Positions 33,363 to 42,425 are shown, numbered from the stretch's first letter. The stretch is DNA of 64,000 nucleotides from Avoscillospira_A sp052117125 (GCF_052117125.1 NZ_JBQKJT010000001.1:1-64000), one strand, 5' to 3'. The notes: generated by a model from the letters alone, not told the origin. Numbers and translations: made by a program.

Positions 33363-33557
33363 TCAGGCTTTTCCGTCGCTGTCGCGCAGAACTTCCCGGA
33401 TATTTTTTTCCGCTTTGCTGCGGGGCAGCATCACCTCATGGCCGCAGCCGGTACAGCGGAGCCGGAAGTCCATGCCGGTACGCAGCACCAGCCACTTCTT
33501 TTCCCCGCAGGGGTGGGGCTTCTTCATGACGAGGATATCTCCCAGTCGAATGTCCAT
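33363..33557 (-). CDS. DUF951 family protein
   Basis: 64 residues: IRLGDILVMKKPHPCGEKKW, LRTGMDFRLRCTGCGHEVML and PRSKAEKNI. This is the typical small DUF951 protein with a CG...CxxCG metal-binding-like pair. Conserved in Firmicutes with unknown function. Confidence 0.93.
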   Translation of the reverse strand: MDIRLGDILVMKKPHPCGEKKWLVLRTGMDFRLRCTGCGHEVMLPRSKAEKNIREVLRDSDGKA

Positions 33558-33635
33558 GTTTCTTCCTCCTGTCTCTTGTCAAAAACCCTTTCCTCTTCCC
33601 CTGCATAGTATGGGAAAAACAAAGGGAGGAATCCT

Positions 33636-34544
33636 ATGCAACCGTATTTGCCGGAGTCCATGCAGGCCCCAACGCCGCTGGACGCCGTGACCATGGATCA
33701 GCTGCGCCGCTGGATGGAGCAGGGCGCTGTGCTGACGGTCCCCGCCCTCTGGTGCGACGCGGACCACAATCTCCATCTGTCTCTGGGCGGGCTCCCCGCT
33801 GTAATCCCCCGGGAACAGGCGGCCCTGGGCATTGCCGAGGGTACCGTCCGGGAAATCGCCATCCTGAGCCGGGTGGGCAAGGTGGTCTGCTGCCGGATTA
33901 CGGCCATTCCCGACCACGGTCCCATTGTCCTGTCCCGGACCGCCGTCCAGCGGGACGCCCTGCACCATCTGTTGTATGAACGAAAGCCCGGCGACATTCT
34001 GCCCGCCGTGGTGACCAACACCACCGCCTTCGGCGCGTTCTGCGACGTAGGCTGCGGCGTTCCGGCGCTGCTGCCGCTGGAAAATATCTCCGTGTCCCGC
34101 ATCAGCCATGGCGGCGACCGGTTTGACGTGGGACAGGAATTGTTCGTGGTGCTCCAGCGTCAGGACCCGGAAGCGGGCCGCGTCACCGTGACCCTCAAGG
34201 AGCTGCTGGGCACCTGGGAGGAAAACGCCGCCCGGTTCCAGACTGGCCAGACGGTCCCCGCCATTGTCCGCAGCGTCCAGCCCTACGGCGTCTTTCTGGA
34301 GCTGACGCCCAATCTCTCCGGTCTGGCCGAAGCAGATGACACACTGCATCCCGGTCAGGTGGTATCGGCCTACATCAAGGCCATTCTGCCGGACCGGCAA
34401 AAAATCAAGCTCAGTGTCCTCGACACCCTGGACCCGGCGCTGCTGCCGCCGCCGGTTCTCCGTTACACCCAGACCGAGGGCCATCTCGAGTACTGGGAAT
34501 ACAGCCCGTCCAATGCCCGACTACGGACCGTCTTCCCCCGCTGA
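33636..34544 (+). CDS. S1-domain RNA-binding protein
   Basis: 302 residues with two recognisable S1-like units: KPGDILPAVVTNTTAFGAFC (about residue 116) and QTGQTVPAIVRSVQPYGVFL (about residue 206). Each ends in a VTVTLKE- or IKLSVLD-type strand. S1 units bind RNA; family members resemble ribosomal protein S1 and related RNA-binding proteins, with no assigned substrate. The gene lies divergent from DUF951. Confidence 0.85.
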   Translation: MQPYLPESMQAPTPLDAVTMDQLRRWMEQGAVLTVPALWCDADHNLHLSLGGLPAVIPREQAALGIAEGTVREIAILSRVGKVVCCRITAIPDHGPIVLSRTAVQRDALHHLLYERKPGDILPAVVTNTTAFGAFCDVGCGVPALLPLENISVSRISHGGDRFDVGQELFVVLQRQDPEAGRVTVTLKELLGTWEENAARFQTGQTVPAIVRSVQPYGVFLELTPNLSGLAEADDTLHPGQVVSAYIKAILPDRQKIKLSVLDTLDPALLPPPVLRYTQTEGHLEYWEYSPSNARLRTVFPR

Positions 34545-35804
34545 ACCCTTGATGGTGTCCCAATACCGTTTGGCGGCCTGTTCCGTCTTGTTGGGGCCGT
34601 AGTCGTAATAGACCACATCCCGCAACGCGTCGGGCAGATACTGCTGGGCCACATAGTGGTTGGGGAAATCGTGGGCATACTGGTACGTCAGGCCCCGGCC
34701 CAGCTTGGCCGCGCCGCCGTAGTGGCAATCCTTCAAATGGGCGGGAATCTCGCCGGATTTGCCGTGCTTCAAATCCTGAATGGCCGCGTCAATGGCGCAG
34801 ATGGCCGAATTGGATTTGGGGCAGGTGGCCAGAAACACCGCCGCCTCGGCCAGGGGAATCCGGGCCTCGGGCAGTCCCAGCTGGAACGCCGCGTCCACAC
34901 AGGCTTTCACCACGGCAATGGCCTGGGGGTAGGCCAGACCCACATCCTCGGCGGCAATGACCAGCAGGCGCCGGGTGGGAGACGCCAGATCGCCGCCCTC
35001 CAACAGCCGGGCCAGATAGTGGACGGCGGCGTTGGGGTCGGACCCCCGGATGGATTTCTGAAAGGCCGAGAGAATGTCGTAATGGCTGTCGCCGTCCCGG
35101 TCGTAGCGCATGGCCGACTTCTGGGTGATGGCCTTGGCGTCGGCCAGGGTGATGTGGACATGGCCGCTGCCGTCGTTGCCGGTGGAGAAAAGCACCTCCA
35201 CGGCGTTCATAGCCTTGCGGAGATCGCCGCCGCAGGCCGTGGCCACATGCTCCCAGGCGCCCTCCTCGGCGGTACAGGTGACGCCGTCCCGCTGTTCCAG
35301 ATACGTCTTGGCCCGCTGGACCGCCTGCAAGGCCCCCTCGGGGGTGATGGGCTTGAACTCAAAGACCGTGGACCGGCTCAAAATGGCGTTATAGATGTAG
35401 AAGTAGGGGTTTTCCGTGGTGGAGGCAATCAGCGTAATATTGCCGTTTTCGATGTGCTCCAACAGGGATTGCTGCTGCTTTTTATTGAAATACTGAATCT
35501 CATCCAGATAGAGCAGGATGCCGTTGGGGGCCATCATGGTACCCAGCTGGGCCACAATGTCCCGGATATCCTGGGAGGATGCCGTGGTGGCGTTGAGTTT
35601 GCACAGTTTTCGTTTGGTGCGATTGGCGATGATATTGGCCACGGTGGTTTTGCCCACGCCGGAGGGACCGTAGAAGATCAGATTGGGAATGCTGCCTGAT
35701 TCAATGATCCGGCGCAGCATGGCCCCGGGGGCCAGAATATGGTCTTGACCGAAGACGTCCTCCAGCGTTTGGGGCCGGATGGCGTCGGCCAGGGGTCGAT
35801 ACAC
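34521..35804 (-). CDS. rarA: Replication-associated recombination protein A
   Basis: 427 residues, AAA+ ATPase of the RarA/MgsA/WRNIP1 family: YGPSGVGKTTVANIIA (Walker A), LLYLDEIQYFNKKQQQSLL (Walker B), ASTTENPYFYIYNAILSRS (sensor 1) and a C-terminal tetramerisation domain with YAHDFPNHYVAQQYLPD. It acts at stalled replication forks. The GTG at 35,804, 9 nt after CAGGAGGT, gives the normal start MYRPLADAIRP. Its last 24 bp overlap the S1 gene on the other strand. Confidence 0.95.
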   Translation of the reverse strand: MYRPLADAIRPQTLEDVFGQDHILAPGAMLRRIIESGSIPNLIFYGPSGVGKTTVANIIANRTKRKLCKLNATTASSQDIRDIVAQLGTMMAPNGILLYLDEIQYFNKKQQQSLLEHIENGNITLIASTTENPYFYIYNAILSRSTVFEFKPITPEGALQAVQRAKTYLEQRDGVTCTAEEGAWEHVATACGGDLRKAMNAVEVLFSTGNDGSGHVHITLADAKAITQKSAMRYDRDGDSHYDILSAFQKSIRGSDPNAAVHYLARLLEGGDLASPTRRLLVIAAEDVGLAYPQAIAVVKACVDAAFQLGLPEARIPLAEAAVFLATCPKSNSAICAIDAAIQDLKHGKSGEIPAHLKDCHYGGAAKLGRGLTYQYAHDFPNHYVAQQYLPDALRDVVYYDYGPNKTEQAAKRYWDTIKGSAGEDGP

Positions 35805-35936
35805 AAAAACCACCTCCTGTAGCAATTCTATATTCTATATATTATATCCTTGTCTTCCAAAAAACGCAATCTTTCCACCGGTCGAAACTTGTGGTATGAT
35901 GGTAAAAAACCATTTGTAGAAAATGAGGAATTTACC

Positions 35937-36566
35937 ATGAGAATGAATGAACGGGTGGCGGGCATCATCGAAGCGCTGAAAGTTGCCTATCCCGACGCCC
36001 TGTGCGCATTGCACTATCAGAAGGACTACGAATTGATGATCGCCGTGCGGCTGTCGGCCCAGTGTACCGACGCGAGGGTGAACCTGGTGACTCCGGCGCT
36101 GTTTGAACGGTTCCCCACCCTGGACGATTTTGCCGACGCCGACATTGCCGAGGTGGAGGAATACGTCCGTACCTGCGGCTTCTACCGCCACAAGGCACGG
36201 GACATTGTGCTGGCCTGTCAGATGCTCCGCAGCGATTTCGACCGGAAAGTGCCGGACAATATGGATGATCTGTTGAAGCTGCCCGGCGTGGGCCGGAAAA
36301 CGGCCAATCTGCTGCTGGGAGACATCTATCATCAGCCCGCCGTGGTCTGCGACACCCACTGCATCCGTATTACCAACAAATTGGGTCTTGCCAAGGGCAA
36401 GGACCCGGTGAAGGTGGAACAGCAGCTGTGGAAGGTACTGCCCAAGGAGGAGACCTCCGATTTCTGCCATCGGATTGTGCTCCATGGCCGCGCCGTCTGT
36501 ACCGCCCGGTCACCCAAGTGCGACCAGTGTACGCTGGCTCCCTATTGTAAGTCCTGCGGCCAATAA
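35937..36566 (+). CDS. nth: Endonuclease III
   Basis: 209 residues: helix-hairpin-helix LPGVGRKTANLLLGD with the catalytic Lys in LSAQCTDARV-HhH context, catalytic Asp in VVCDTHCIRI, and a C-terminal iron-sulfur loop with cysteines in CTARSPKCDQCTLAPYC. It removes oxidised pyrimidines from DNA by glycosylase/lyase action. The ATG at 35,937 matches the family N-terminus. Confidence 0.96.
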   Translation: MRMNERVAGIIEALKVAYPDALCALHYQKDYELMIAVRLSAQCTDARVNLVTPALFERFPTLDDFADADIAEVEEYVRTCGFYRHKARDIVLACQMLRSDFDRKVPDNMDDLLKLPGVGRKTANLLLGDIYHQPAVVCDTHCIRITNKLGLAKGKDPVKVEQQLWKVLPKEETSDFCHRIVLHGRAVCTARSPKCDQCTLAPYCKSCGQ

Positions 36567-36582
36567 CCACCGCACCCAAAAT

Positions 36583-36624
36583 AAAAAGTTGTACTCGATT
36601 TTAAAAAAATCGAGTACAACTTTT
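36583..36624. terminator. Bidirectional terminator between nth and the ACT-MBL gene
   Basis: AAAAAGTTGTACTCGATTTT and AAAATCGAGTACAACTTTTT form a long perfect stem with T-runs for both strands. Confidence 0.95.
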
Positions 36625-38048
36625 TATTTTGCGGCTGCCTCAAACCACATGCCGTGACCGGGGCAGACCACCATGCCTTTCGCCCATTTTTGCAGCTGCT
36701 TCCGGCAGGCGGTGGCCTCCTTGGAATCCATATTGACGCTGGTCATCAAATACGGGGCCAACTTATTAAATGCCATCTGGTCATCGGAAAACCCCTTGAT
36801 ATTCACCCAATTATCCCCGCTGAACATCAATCGGTTTTCCGTGTCCACATACACCGTCTCTCCCCGGACGTGGCCGCCGTTGCCCTCATAGACCTCAAAA
36901 TGCAGGTCGGCAAAGTCCAGCGTGCCGATATGGGACAGGGTTTTCTCGTCCAGCTTTCGCCCAATGATCTCCATACGGTCCAGCTCCGGCGGCGTATAGC
37001 CTGTGATGATCTTGCTGAGACAGCAATACGGCGCATGGAGGGGGTTCTGCTCCCGATAGTCGGCTTTCCCCTCCCGTTCCAAAACGAAATTCTGATAGCA
37101 GTTCTCACTGAGCAGCACCCGGTCGGCAATGGACAGCAGGCCCGTATGGTCGATATCGCCATGGGTCAGCGCCACCGTCTTTTTCCGGGTGGAAAAACCG
37201 GGAATCATGCTCTCCAGAATGGGCTGCAACTCCGGCAAAAAGCACCGGAACCCGCCGTCGATACACAGCAGTTCCTTTCCATCGTCCAACAGATAGGTAT
37301 TGCTGCCGCAGGGCGGCTCCACAATATACCCCATGACCTGGGGACTCATGCGCCGTTGGCTGATGATGGGTTGGTAATTACCGCCGCGATGGCCGGCGAT
37401 AAACCGGGCAAACCGGCGGATATAGTCAAAGGATTTAAACGGCGCCTGGTCCTTCCCGTCCAGCATCTGCATAATCCGGTTGGATTCAATGATAAACTGG
37501 TTGGTCTGCCGCCGGTCCAGTCCCAAAAGGTCCCGCATTTCGTTGGCAAACTCAATATAAAACACCGTGCTGTCCAGAATCTTCTCGGTGACGCTGTATT
37601 CCAGAATCTTCACATCACAGATGGCTGACATGTCATCCAGCAGCTGCTTCATGACGGCAGGCTCTTCGATATACAGGCCCATGCGGATTTTCTGGTACGG
37701 CGTGCCGCTCTGCTGGGCGTTGAGATAGGAGATATTGATATGGTGGCGCTGCAGCAGCTCCAGCACCGGCGTCAGGGCGCCGGGTACGTCCAGCAGCCGC
37801 ACCTCCACCAGCATGACCCGCTGGGAGAGCTTGTTCTCATTGGCCAGATAGCCGATGGCTCCCAGGTCCTGGGTGATCTTCTGCAACTGCTTTTTATCGG
37901 CTTCCACGTCCAGAAACAGCGTGTGCAGGTCCACGGCCTTGTTGTAGCTGACCCGGACGATATTGCCCCCGTGACCGGCAATGATCTGATTGGCCTTGAG
38001 AAACGCGCCCGCCTTGTCGGGTATGGTGGTGATATACGTTTTCTGCAT
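36624..38048 (-). CDS. ACT-ACT-metallo-beta-lactamase fusion protein
   Basis: 474 residues. Two ACT-like domains come first (YITTIPDKAGAFLKANQII; VEVRLLDVPGALTPVLELLQ), then a metallo-beta-lactamase fold with the metal motif LTHGDIDHTG (THxxDxDH), CSKIITGYTPPELDR, GHVRGETVYV and CPGHGMWF. ACT domains usually bind amino acids and regulate, and MBL folds hydrolyse esters, thioesters or phosphodiesters, so it may be a ligand-controlled hydrolase. The exact substrate is not deducible. It starts 7 bp after the DUF5662 gene stop. Confidence 0.85.
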   Translation of the reverse strand: MQKTYITTIPDKAGAFLKANQIIAGHGGNIVRVSYNKAVDLHTLFLDVEADKKQLQKITQDLGAIGYLANENKLSQRVMLVEVRLLDVPGALTPVLELLQRHHINISYLNAQQSGTPYQKIRMGLYIEEPAVMKQLLDDMSAICDVKILEYSVTEKILDSTVFYIEFANEMRDLLGLDRRQTNQFIIESNRIMQMLDGKDQAPFKSFDYIRRFARFIAGHRGGNYQPIISQRRMSPQVMGYIVEPPCGSNTYLLDDGKELLCIDGGFRCFLPELQPILESMIPGFSTRKKTVALTHGDIDHTGLLSIADRVLLSENCYQNFVLEREGKADYREQNPLHAPYCCLSKIITGYTPPELDRMEIIGRKLDEKTLSHIGTLDFADLHFEVYEGNGGHVRGETVYVDTENRLMFSGDNWVNIKGFSDDQMAFNKLAPYLMTSVNMDSKEATACRKQLQKWAKGMVVCPGHGMWFEAAAK

Positions 38049-38055
38049 AGATTCC

Positions 38056-38616
38056 TCATTTCTGTGGGGCTGCGGCGGCGAACTCCTCCCCCCGCAGCAC
38101 ATGGTTCCGAATATAGCGAAAAGTCTCGTCCTCTCCCCGCTCGGCCAGCATGCTCAATAGAAAATGCGTTTTCCGCATGGTGTCCGGGTGCATCAGGGAG
38201 GACTCCATGGCCCGTTCCAGATAGTGCAGCGGGTCGGCACAGGTATAGGCCGCGCCGTTGTACGTCTTGCAGGCGGCAATCCGGTCCATGCACATCTCCA
38301 CCAAATACTCCGTGGGCATGGGCACCGGCACATATTGACGGGTTCCGATCTGTAAATCGGTCCAGTATTCAAAATGGTGCTTGTTGCGGCCTTTGTGGTG
38401 CATCCACGCTGTGGACACGCCCTTGTCCTCCCGCTCCGCCGTATTGGGGCTGCGGTTGCCCTGGTAGTAGCGGACGCCCACCAGAAACTCCGTGGGAGAA
38501 TATTTGGACAGATCGTGGGTCAGACCACGCCAATAAAGCCCCACTTTGAAGCAGTGAATCATCACCAGTGTTCGGTGCTTGGTGATGGTGGATAGGTGTC
38601 CCCAGAACTTTCCCAT
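38056..38616 (-). CDS. DUF5662 family protein
   Basis: 186 residues with HCFKVGLYWRGLTHDLSKYS, FLVGVRYYQGNRSPNTAERE and WMHHKGRNKHHFEYWTD. These His/Asp-rich motifs (HDLSKYS, HHKGRNKHH) are typical of the DUF5662 family, which resembles HD-type metal-binding proteins. Upstream partner of the ACT-MBL gene in one operon; function unknown. Confidence 0.88.
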   Translation of the reverse strand: MGKFWGHLSTITKHRTLVMIHCFKVGLYWRGLTHDLSKYSPTEFLVGVRYYQGNRSPNTAEREDKGVSTAWMHHKGRNKHHFEYWTDLQIGTRQYVPVPMPTEYLVEMCMDRIAACKTYNGAAYTCADPLHYLERAMESSLMHPDTMRKTHFLLSMLAERGEDETFRYIRNHVLRGEEFAAAAPQK

Positions 38617-38767
38617 GATAGCCTCCTGCACATCAGATACTATTTTATATTATACTCCACCGGCACCGGCGGCGCAATACCTTGACTCTTCCACCGGGCG
38701 GCGGTATACTCTGTTGCAGCATAAAGAGAACGTAAAGAGGCATCTGATACATAAGGAGATGCGCAAT

Positions 38768-39247
38768 ATGTCATACGCCATTGTTTACAGCAGCCGCACC
38801 GGCAACACCCGGGCCCTGGCCGACGCCATTCGGGAGGTGCTTCCACCGGCGGACTGCCGCTATTTCGGACCGCCGGACGCGGCGGCTTTGGCCGCACAGC
38901 GGCTGTACATCGGCTTCTGGACCGACAAAGGCACCTGTGACGGCGATACAGCCGCCTTTCTGGCCCAACTGACCAATCAGGAGGTATTCCTCTTCGGCAC
39001 CGCCGGGTTTGGCGGCAGCGTCGCTTACTTTGACCAGATCGCCCAGCGGGTGACTGCCCTGCTGCCCGACGGTGTGACGCTGCTGGGTCATCGTCTGTGC
39101 CAGGGCCGTATGCCCATGACCGTGCGGCAGCGGTATGAAGCCATGGAAGACAGCCCCCGCCGGACCCAGATGCTGGAGAACTTCGACGCGGCCTTGTCCC
39201 ATCCCGACACGGAGGACTTGCGCCAGTTGCAGAACGCGGTCCACTAA
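38768..39247 (+). CDS. Flavodoxin-like protein
   Basis: 159 residues with the FMN phosphate-binding loop YSSRTGNTRALADAI and the second loop GTAGFGGSVAYFDQI. It transfers electrons through FMN. The ATG at 38,768 lies 9 nt after AAGGAG. It resembles the flavodoxins of gut Clostridia linked to reductase genes (for example BilS), but no reductase lies beside it here. Confidence 0.85.
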   Translation: MSYAIVYSSRTGNTRALADAIREVLPPADCRYFGPPDAAALAAQRLYIGFWTDKGTCDGDTAAFLAQLTNQEVFLFGTAGFGGSVAYFDQIAQRVTALLPDGVTLLGHRLCQGRMPMTVRQRYEAMEDSPRRTQMLENFDAALSHPDTEDLRQLQNAVH

Positions 39248-39398
39248 CTTCCAAAAATGAAAAGTTTTACGCGATTTTTTTAAAAATCGCGGAGTGCAGA
39301 GGCAGCGCTTCTGGTCGCCTGTCGCAACGGGCGAAACTCCCCTATCGTTCTAAAGCGCCATCCGCAGATGGCGCAATTCCCCACGGCTGCCATGCAGC

Positions 39399-39446
39399 CG
39401 CAATGGCCCCGGCTCCGCCCCTGCGGGGCGGCTGCCGGGGCCATTG
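39399..39446. repeat. GC-rich perfect-like inverted repeat
   Basis: CAATGGCCCCGGC ... GCCGGGGCCATTG encloses a second pairing CCGCCCC/GGGGCGG, a very stable hairpin without a T-tract. GCGCCATC ... GATGGCGC lies just upstream (39,354-39,374). Confidence 0.7.
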
Positions 39447-39484
39447 CCACACACCCACACTCCCATAGAAAGAAGGACCACTCC

Positions 39485-40231
39485 TTGGAACAGACTCTTC
39501 CACCGGCTCCGGCAAAAACCGACCGGTATTACCTCATGTGTGAACGCAACTGGATTTACTTCCTGCTCATCGGTGTGGCAGGGTTTCTTGGGGCATTCAC
39601 CTACGTTTTGCGGGGGCATGTATTCTGCAATGCCCAGAGCAGCAACATTGTCCTGATGGGCCTTGCCTTCGGCCAGGGCAACTGGCGTCATGGCTTTTAC
39701 TATCTGATTCCCATTACCGCGTATGTCCTGGGCGCGTTTTTCTCGGAGCTGCTGCCCAACCCCGTCAAGCACCATCTGCCCATGCGGTGGGATACGCTGC
39801 TCATTGCCATTGAAATGGTGGTGGTGCTGGTGCTGGGATTTCTGCCGGAGACAGCCCCGGTGCAGATTTCCCAAGTGGCCATCAATTTTATTGCTTCCAT
39901 GCAGTATAATACCTTCCGTCAGGCCCAGGGTACTCCCGTAGCCACCACCTTCGCCACCAACCATGTCCGCCAGATCGGCATTGGTCTGGCTATGGAGCTG
40001 CGCCACTTCCGGAGCACCAACAAGGCCCACCGGCAGAAGCTGTACAAGCACTTTATGATGCTGGTGTACTTTGTGGGCGGCGCGGTCATTGGCACCATCT
40101 GCTGCCGCCTGTTCCTGGGAAAAGCCCTGTGGGTAACGTTGATTCCGCTGGGTATCCTGTTCGGCGTCCTGCTCCATGCGGACCTGACCACGGAAAAAGA
40201 ACTGGTGGACACCAAGCCGTCGGGACATTAA
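39485..40231 (+). CDS. YoaK/DUF1275 family membrane protein
   Basis: 248 residues with six hydrophobic segments. The DUF1275 core is GVAGFLGAFTYVLRGHVFCN followed by AQSSNIVLMGLAFGQGNW, and VAINFIASMQYNTFRQAQGT. A transporter-like function is presumed but unproven. A TTG at 39,485 follows AAGAAGGA; an ATG at 39,536 is the alternative start. Confidence 0.88.
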   Translation: MEQTLPPAPAKTDRYYLMCERNWIYFLLIGVAGFLGAFTYVLRGHVFCNAQSSNIVLMGLAFGQGNWRHGFYYLIPITAYVLGAFFSELLPNPVKHHLPMRWDTLLIAIEMVVVLVLGFLPETAPVQISQVAINFIASMQYNTFRQAQGTPVATTFATNHVRQIGIGLAMELRHFRSTNKAHRQKLYKHFMMLVYFVGGAVIGTICCRLFLGKALWVTLIPLGILFGVLLHADLTTEKELVDTKPSGH

Positions 40232-40234
40232 CCT

Positions 40235-40708
40235 TTATTTTCTCTGCCGCCGGAGCAACCCTCCGGCGGTTTTTTCTTCTCCCCAACCGGCCAAATTGTA
40301 TACGATTTTTCCTCTCTTGCGGGCCTCTGCGGCAAAGTGCGCCGCTCCACCCCAGTTATGCGTTACATACGTTACCACATACTGTGCTCGTTCCAGCATC
40401 CAGCGATTGCGCCAGACGATGGCAAACCGGTGCGGAACGGTCTCTATGCCCTCCGGCAGCAGCGTTCTTTGGCTGCTGCCGATGTTTTTTCCCGGAAATC
40501 CGCTCAATACAATCGCATAAGAGATATGGTCATACTGCATGACCAACTCCCCCAGCACAGACCGCACCATGGAATCAAAGTTCCCTTGATGTCCCACATA
40601 AAAATCCGTCACGCCCTCCCGCTCTATGAGCCGCACCAGTGTTTCCCGCAATTGGGAACGAATGGAAACCGGACAGTCACGGTGTCCAAAAAATGTACAT
40701 ACTATCAT
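40235..40708 (-). CDS. SLOG-family (YpsA/DUF1273-like) protein
   Basis: 157 residues: VCTFFGHRDCPVSIRSQLRE, TDFYVGHQGNFDSMVRSVLG, ISYAIVLSGFPG, ETVPHRFAIVWRNRWMLERA and TYVTHNWGGAAHFA. Close to the SLOG proteins at 13,494 and 63,779. It is divergent from an XRE gene, with TTGACC/GGTCAA and related inverted repeats in the spacer (about 40,725-40,800) as possible operators. Confidence 0.88.
   Translation of the reverse strand: MIVCTFFGHRDCPVSIRSQLRETLVRLIEREGVTDFYVGHQGNFDSMVRSVLGELVMQYDHISYAIVLSGFPGKNIGSSQRTLLPEGIETVPHRFAIVWRNRWMLERAQYVVTYVTHNWGGAAHFAAEARKRGKIVYNLAGWGEEKTAGGLLRRQRK
40243..40272 (+). terminator. Terminator of the YoaK gene
   Basis: CCGCCGGAG and CTCCGGCGG with a 5-nt loop and six Ts. 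It overlaps the end of the SLOG gene on the other strand. Confidence 0.88.
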
Positions 40709-40815
40709 TTTGATACCGCCTTTTGACCAGTATAGCGGTCAATATTTTCTCTCAGTATAGCATACCATAGTTGGAGTTGCAACCAATATTGGTCAATGTT
40801 ATATGAGGTGATTGC

Positions 40816-41055
40816 ATGGAACAGAAATTGCGTCGGGACCGCTGCATGGGTGACAATCTGCGTCGGCTGCGGTTGGAACGGGAGCTATCTCAGGAGAAGC
40901 TCTGTGCCGAACTGCAACGGCGGGGCTGCGATATCGGTCGAACCACCTATGCAAAATACGAATCCGGTGAGCTGAATATTCGGGTCAGTGTACTTCTGGA
41001 ACTGCGTAAATTGTATGACTGTTCCTATGATGAGTTTTTCGCCGGATTGAGCTGA
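40816..41055 (+). CDS. XRE-family HTH regulator
   Basis: 79 residues: NLRRLRLERELSQEKLCAEL, RRGCDIGRTTYAKYESGELN and LLELRKLYDCSYDEFFAGLS. It is divergent from the SLOG gene and probably its repressor, as the same arrangement occurs near 13,380. A terminator hairpin GGCATGGCC ... GGCCATGCC (about 41,080-41,106) follows. Confidence 0.88.
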   Translation: MEQKLRRDRCMGDNLRRLRLERELSQEKLCAELQRRGCDIGRTTYAKYESGELNIRVSVLLELRKLYDCSYDEFFAGLS

Positions 41056-41204
41056 ATCAATATCGCTGCAAATGGCAAAGGCATGGCCAAAATTCAGGCC
41101 ATGCCGTTTTGTCTGTCCCTCCGTCCCTACCAGGCGTAGGTTGTACGGGGCCGGACGGTCTGCTATCATAGGGGCAAATCACATCACAGTATGGAGGGAA
41201 TTGT

Positions 41205-41789
41205 ATGAATGCCTATGTAACCGGCAGCACCATCCGGCGACTGCGCGAAGCAAGAGGATTGACCCAGGCCGGTCTGGCCAAACGGTTGGACGTCAGCGAC
41301 AAGGCCGTTTCCAAGTGGGAAACGGCCAGGGGATTTCCCGATCTCACCCTGTTGGAACCCCTGTCCGCCGCTCTGGGCGTCTCGGTGATGGAACTGCTGT
41401 CCGGTGATCCGGTGGTCAATCGGAATCGCTCCGCCAATCTGCTGCGTTCCCGATTTTACGTCTGTCCCATCTGCGGCAACGTAATCCACACCACCGGCGA
41501 AGCCGTGGTCAGCTGCTGCGGCGTCACCCTGCCTCCGCTGGAAGCGGAAGAACCGGACGACACCCACGCCATCACCATAGAACCGGTGGAGGATGAACAC
41601 TATGTGACCGTTGACCATCCCATGACCAAGACCCATCACCTCTCCTTTCTGGCCTATGTGACGCCGGACCGGTTCCAGCTGGTCAAGCTGTACCCGGAGG
41701 GCGCCGCCGCCTGCCGGTTCCGGTTCCAGCGGGGCGGGTATCTGTATCTTTATTGTAATCACCACGGCCTCATGCGCCGCAAACTCTGA
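41205..41789 (+). CDS. HTH protein fused to a desulfoferrodoxin-like domain
   Basis: 194 residues: an XRE domain (TIRRLREARGLTQAGLAKRL, SDKAVSKWETARGFPDL), then a desulforedoxin-like zinc/iron knuckle (YVCPICGNVIHTTGE ... SCCGV) and a superoxide-reductase-like beta domain (TVDHPMTKTHHLSFLAYVT). Clostridial proteins with this layout are presumed redox- or metal-responsive regulators. Iron ligands cannot be confirmed from sequence alone. Confidence 0.85.
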   Translation: MNAYVTGSTIRRLREARGLTQAGLAKRLDVSDKAVSKWETARGFPDLTLLEPLSAALGVSVMELLSGDPVVNRNRSANLLRSRFYVCPICGNVIHTTGEAVVSCCGVTLPPLEAEEPDDTHAITIEPVEDEHYVTVDHPMTKTHHLSFLAYVTPDRFQLVKLYPEGAAACRFRFQRGGYLYLYCNHHGLMRRKL

Positions 41790-41924
41790 CAAATCGCCGG
41801 ACGGTTTCCTTTGGTCAAGCACACAGTCCGCACCTCTGGAATAGGATACCGTATGCGGCAGCACAGCCTCCATACATGGGGACGAGCGGTTGCCGAATAG
41901 GATGCTATCATGGAGGTGAGGCAT

Positions 41925-42425
41925 ATGCTGTCAGCCGCCGCATGGCTGATACTCAGCGGTATGCTGCAAACCCTGCGCCTCTCCGGGTCCGGCGGCTCCT
42001 TCCCCAAGCCGCTGAGTGCGCAGGAGGAACGTCACTATCTGGAGCTGGCCGCCCAGGGCGATCTGGCGGCCCGTAACATACTCATCGAACGGAATCTGCG
42101 TCTGGTGACGCATATCATGAAAAAATACTATACATCCTCTGCCGATCAGGAGGATTTGATCTCCATCGGCACCATCGGACTGATTAAGGGCATTTCCACC
42201 TTTGACGGCTCCAAAGGGGCAAGACTTGCCACCTATGCCGCCCGGTGTGTGGAAAATGCTATCCTATCGCCGATGGGTTTTATGTCCCTCATCGGCCCCC
42301 CCTGGGCTCCAAAAGCCCAAAATGGCGGATTTGGGCGCAGGTTTCCGAGGCTGTTTATATCCTTTGTGCCACTTTGGATGCCCATGTGCGGTATGCCCCC
42401 CTCTATGTACACAGGTTCCGTCTGA
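41925..42425 (+). pseudogene. sigK: Sporulation sigma factor SigK, 5' part, interrupted
   Basis: The ATG follows GGAGGTGA. The first 111 or so codons are SigK: hydrophobic pro-sequence (SAAAWLILSGMLQTLRL), FPKPLSAQEERHYLELAAQ, LIERNLRLVTHIMKKYY, EDLISIGTIGLIKGISTF and LATYAARCVEN. From about 42,259, within codons equivalent to ENEIL of intact SigK, the sequence becomes unrelated (ILSPMGFMSLIGPP) and runs to a stop at 42,425. Regions 3-4 are absent. This is the position where skin-type elements interrupt sigK in other spore-formers, so it may be a regulated split gene rather than a dead one. The 3' half is not in this window. Confidence 0.88.
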
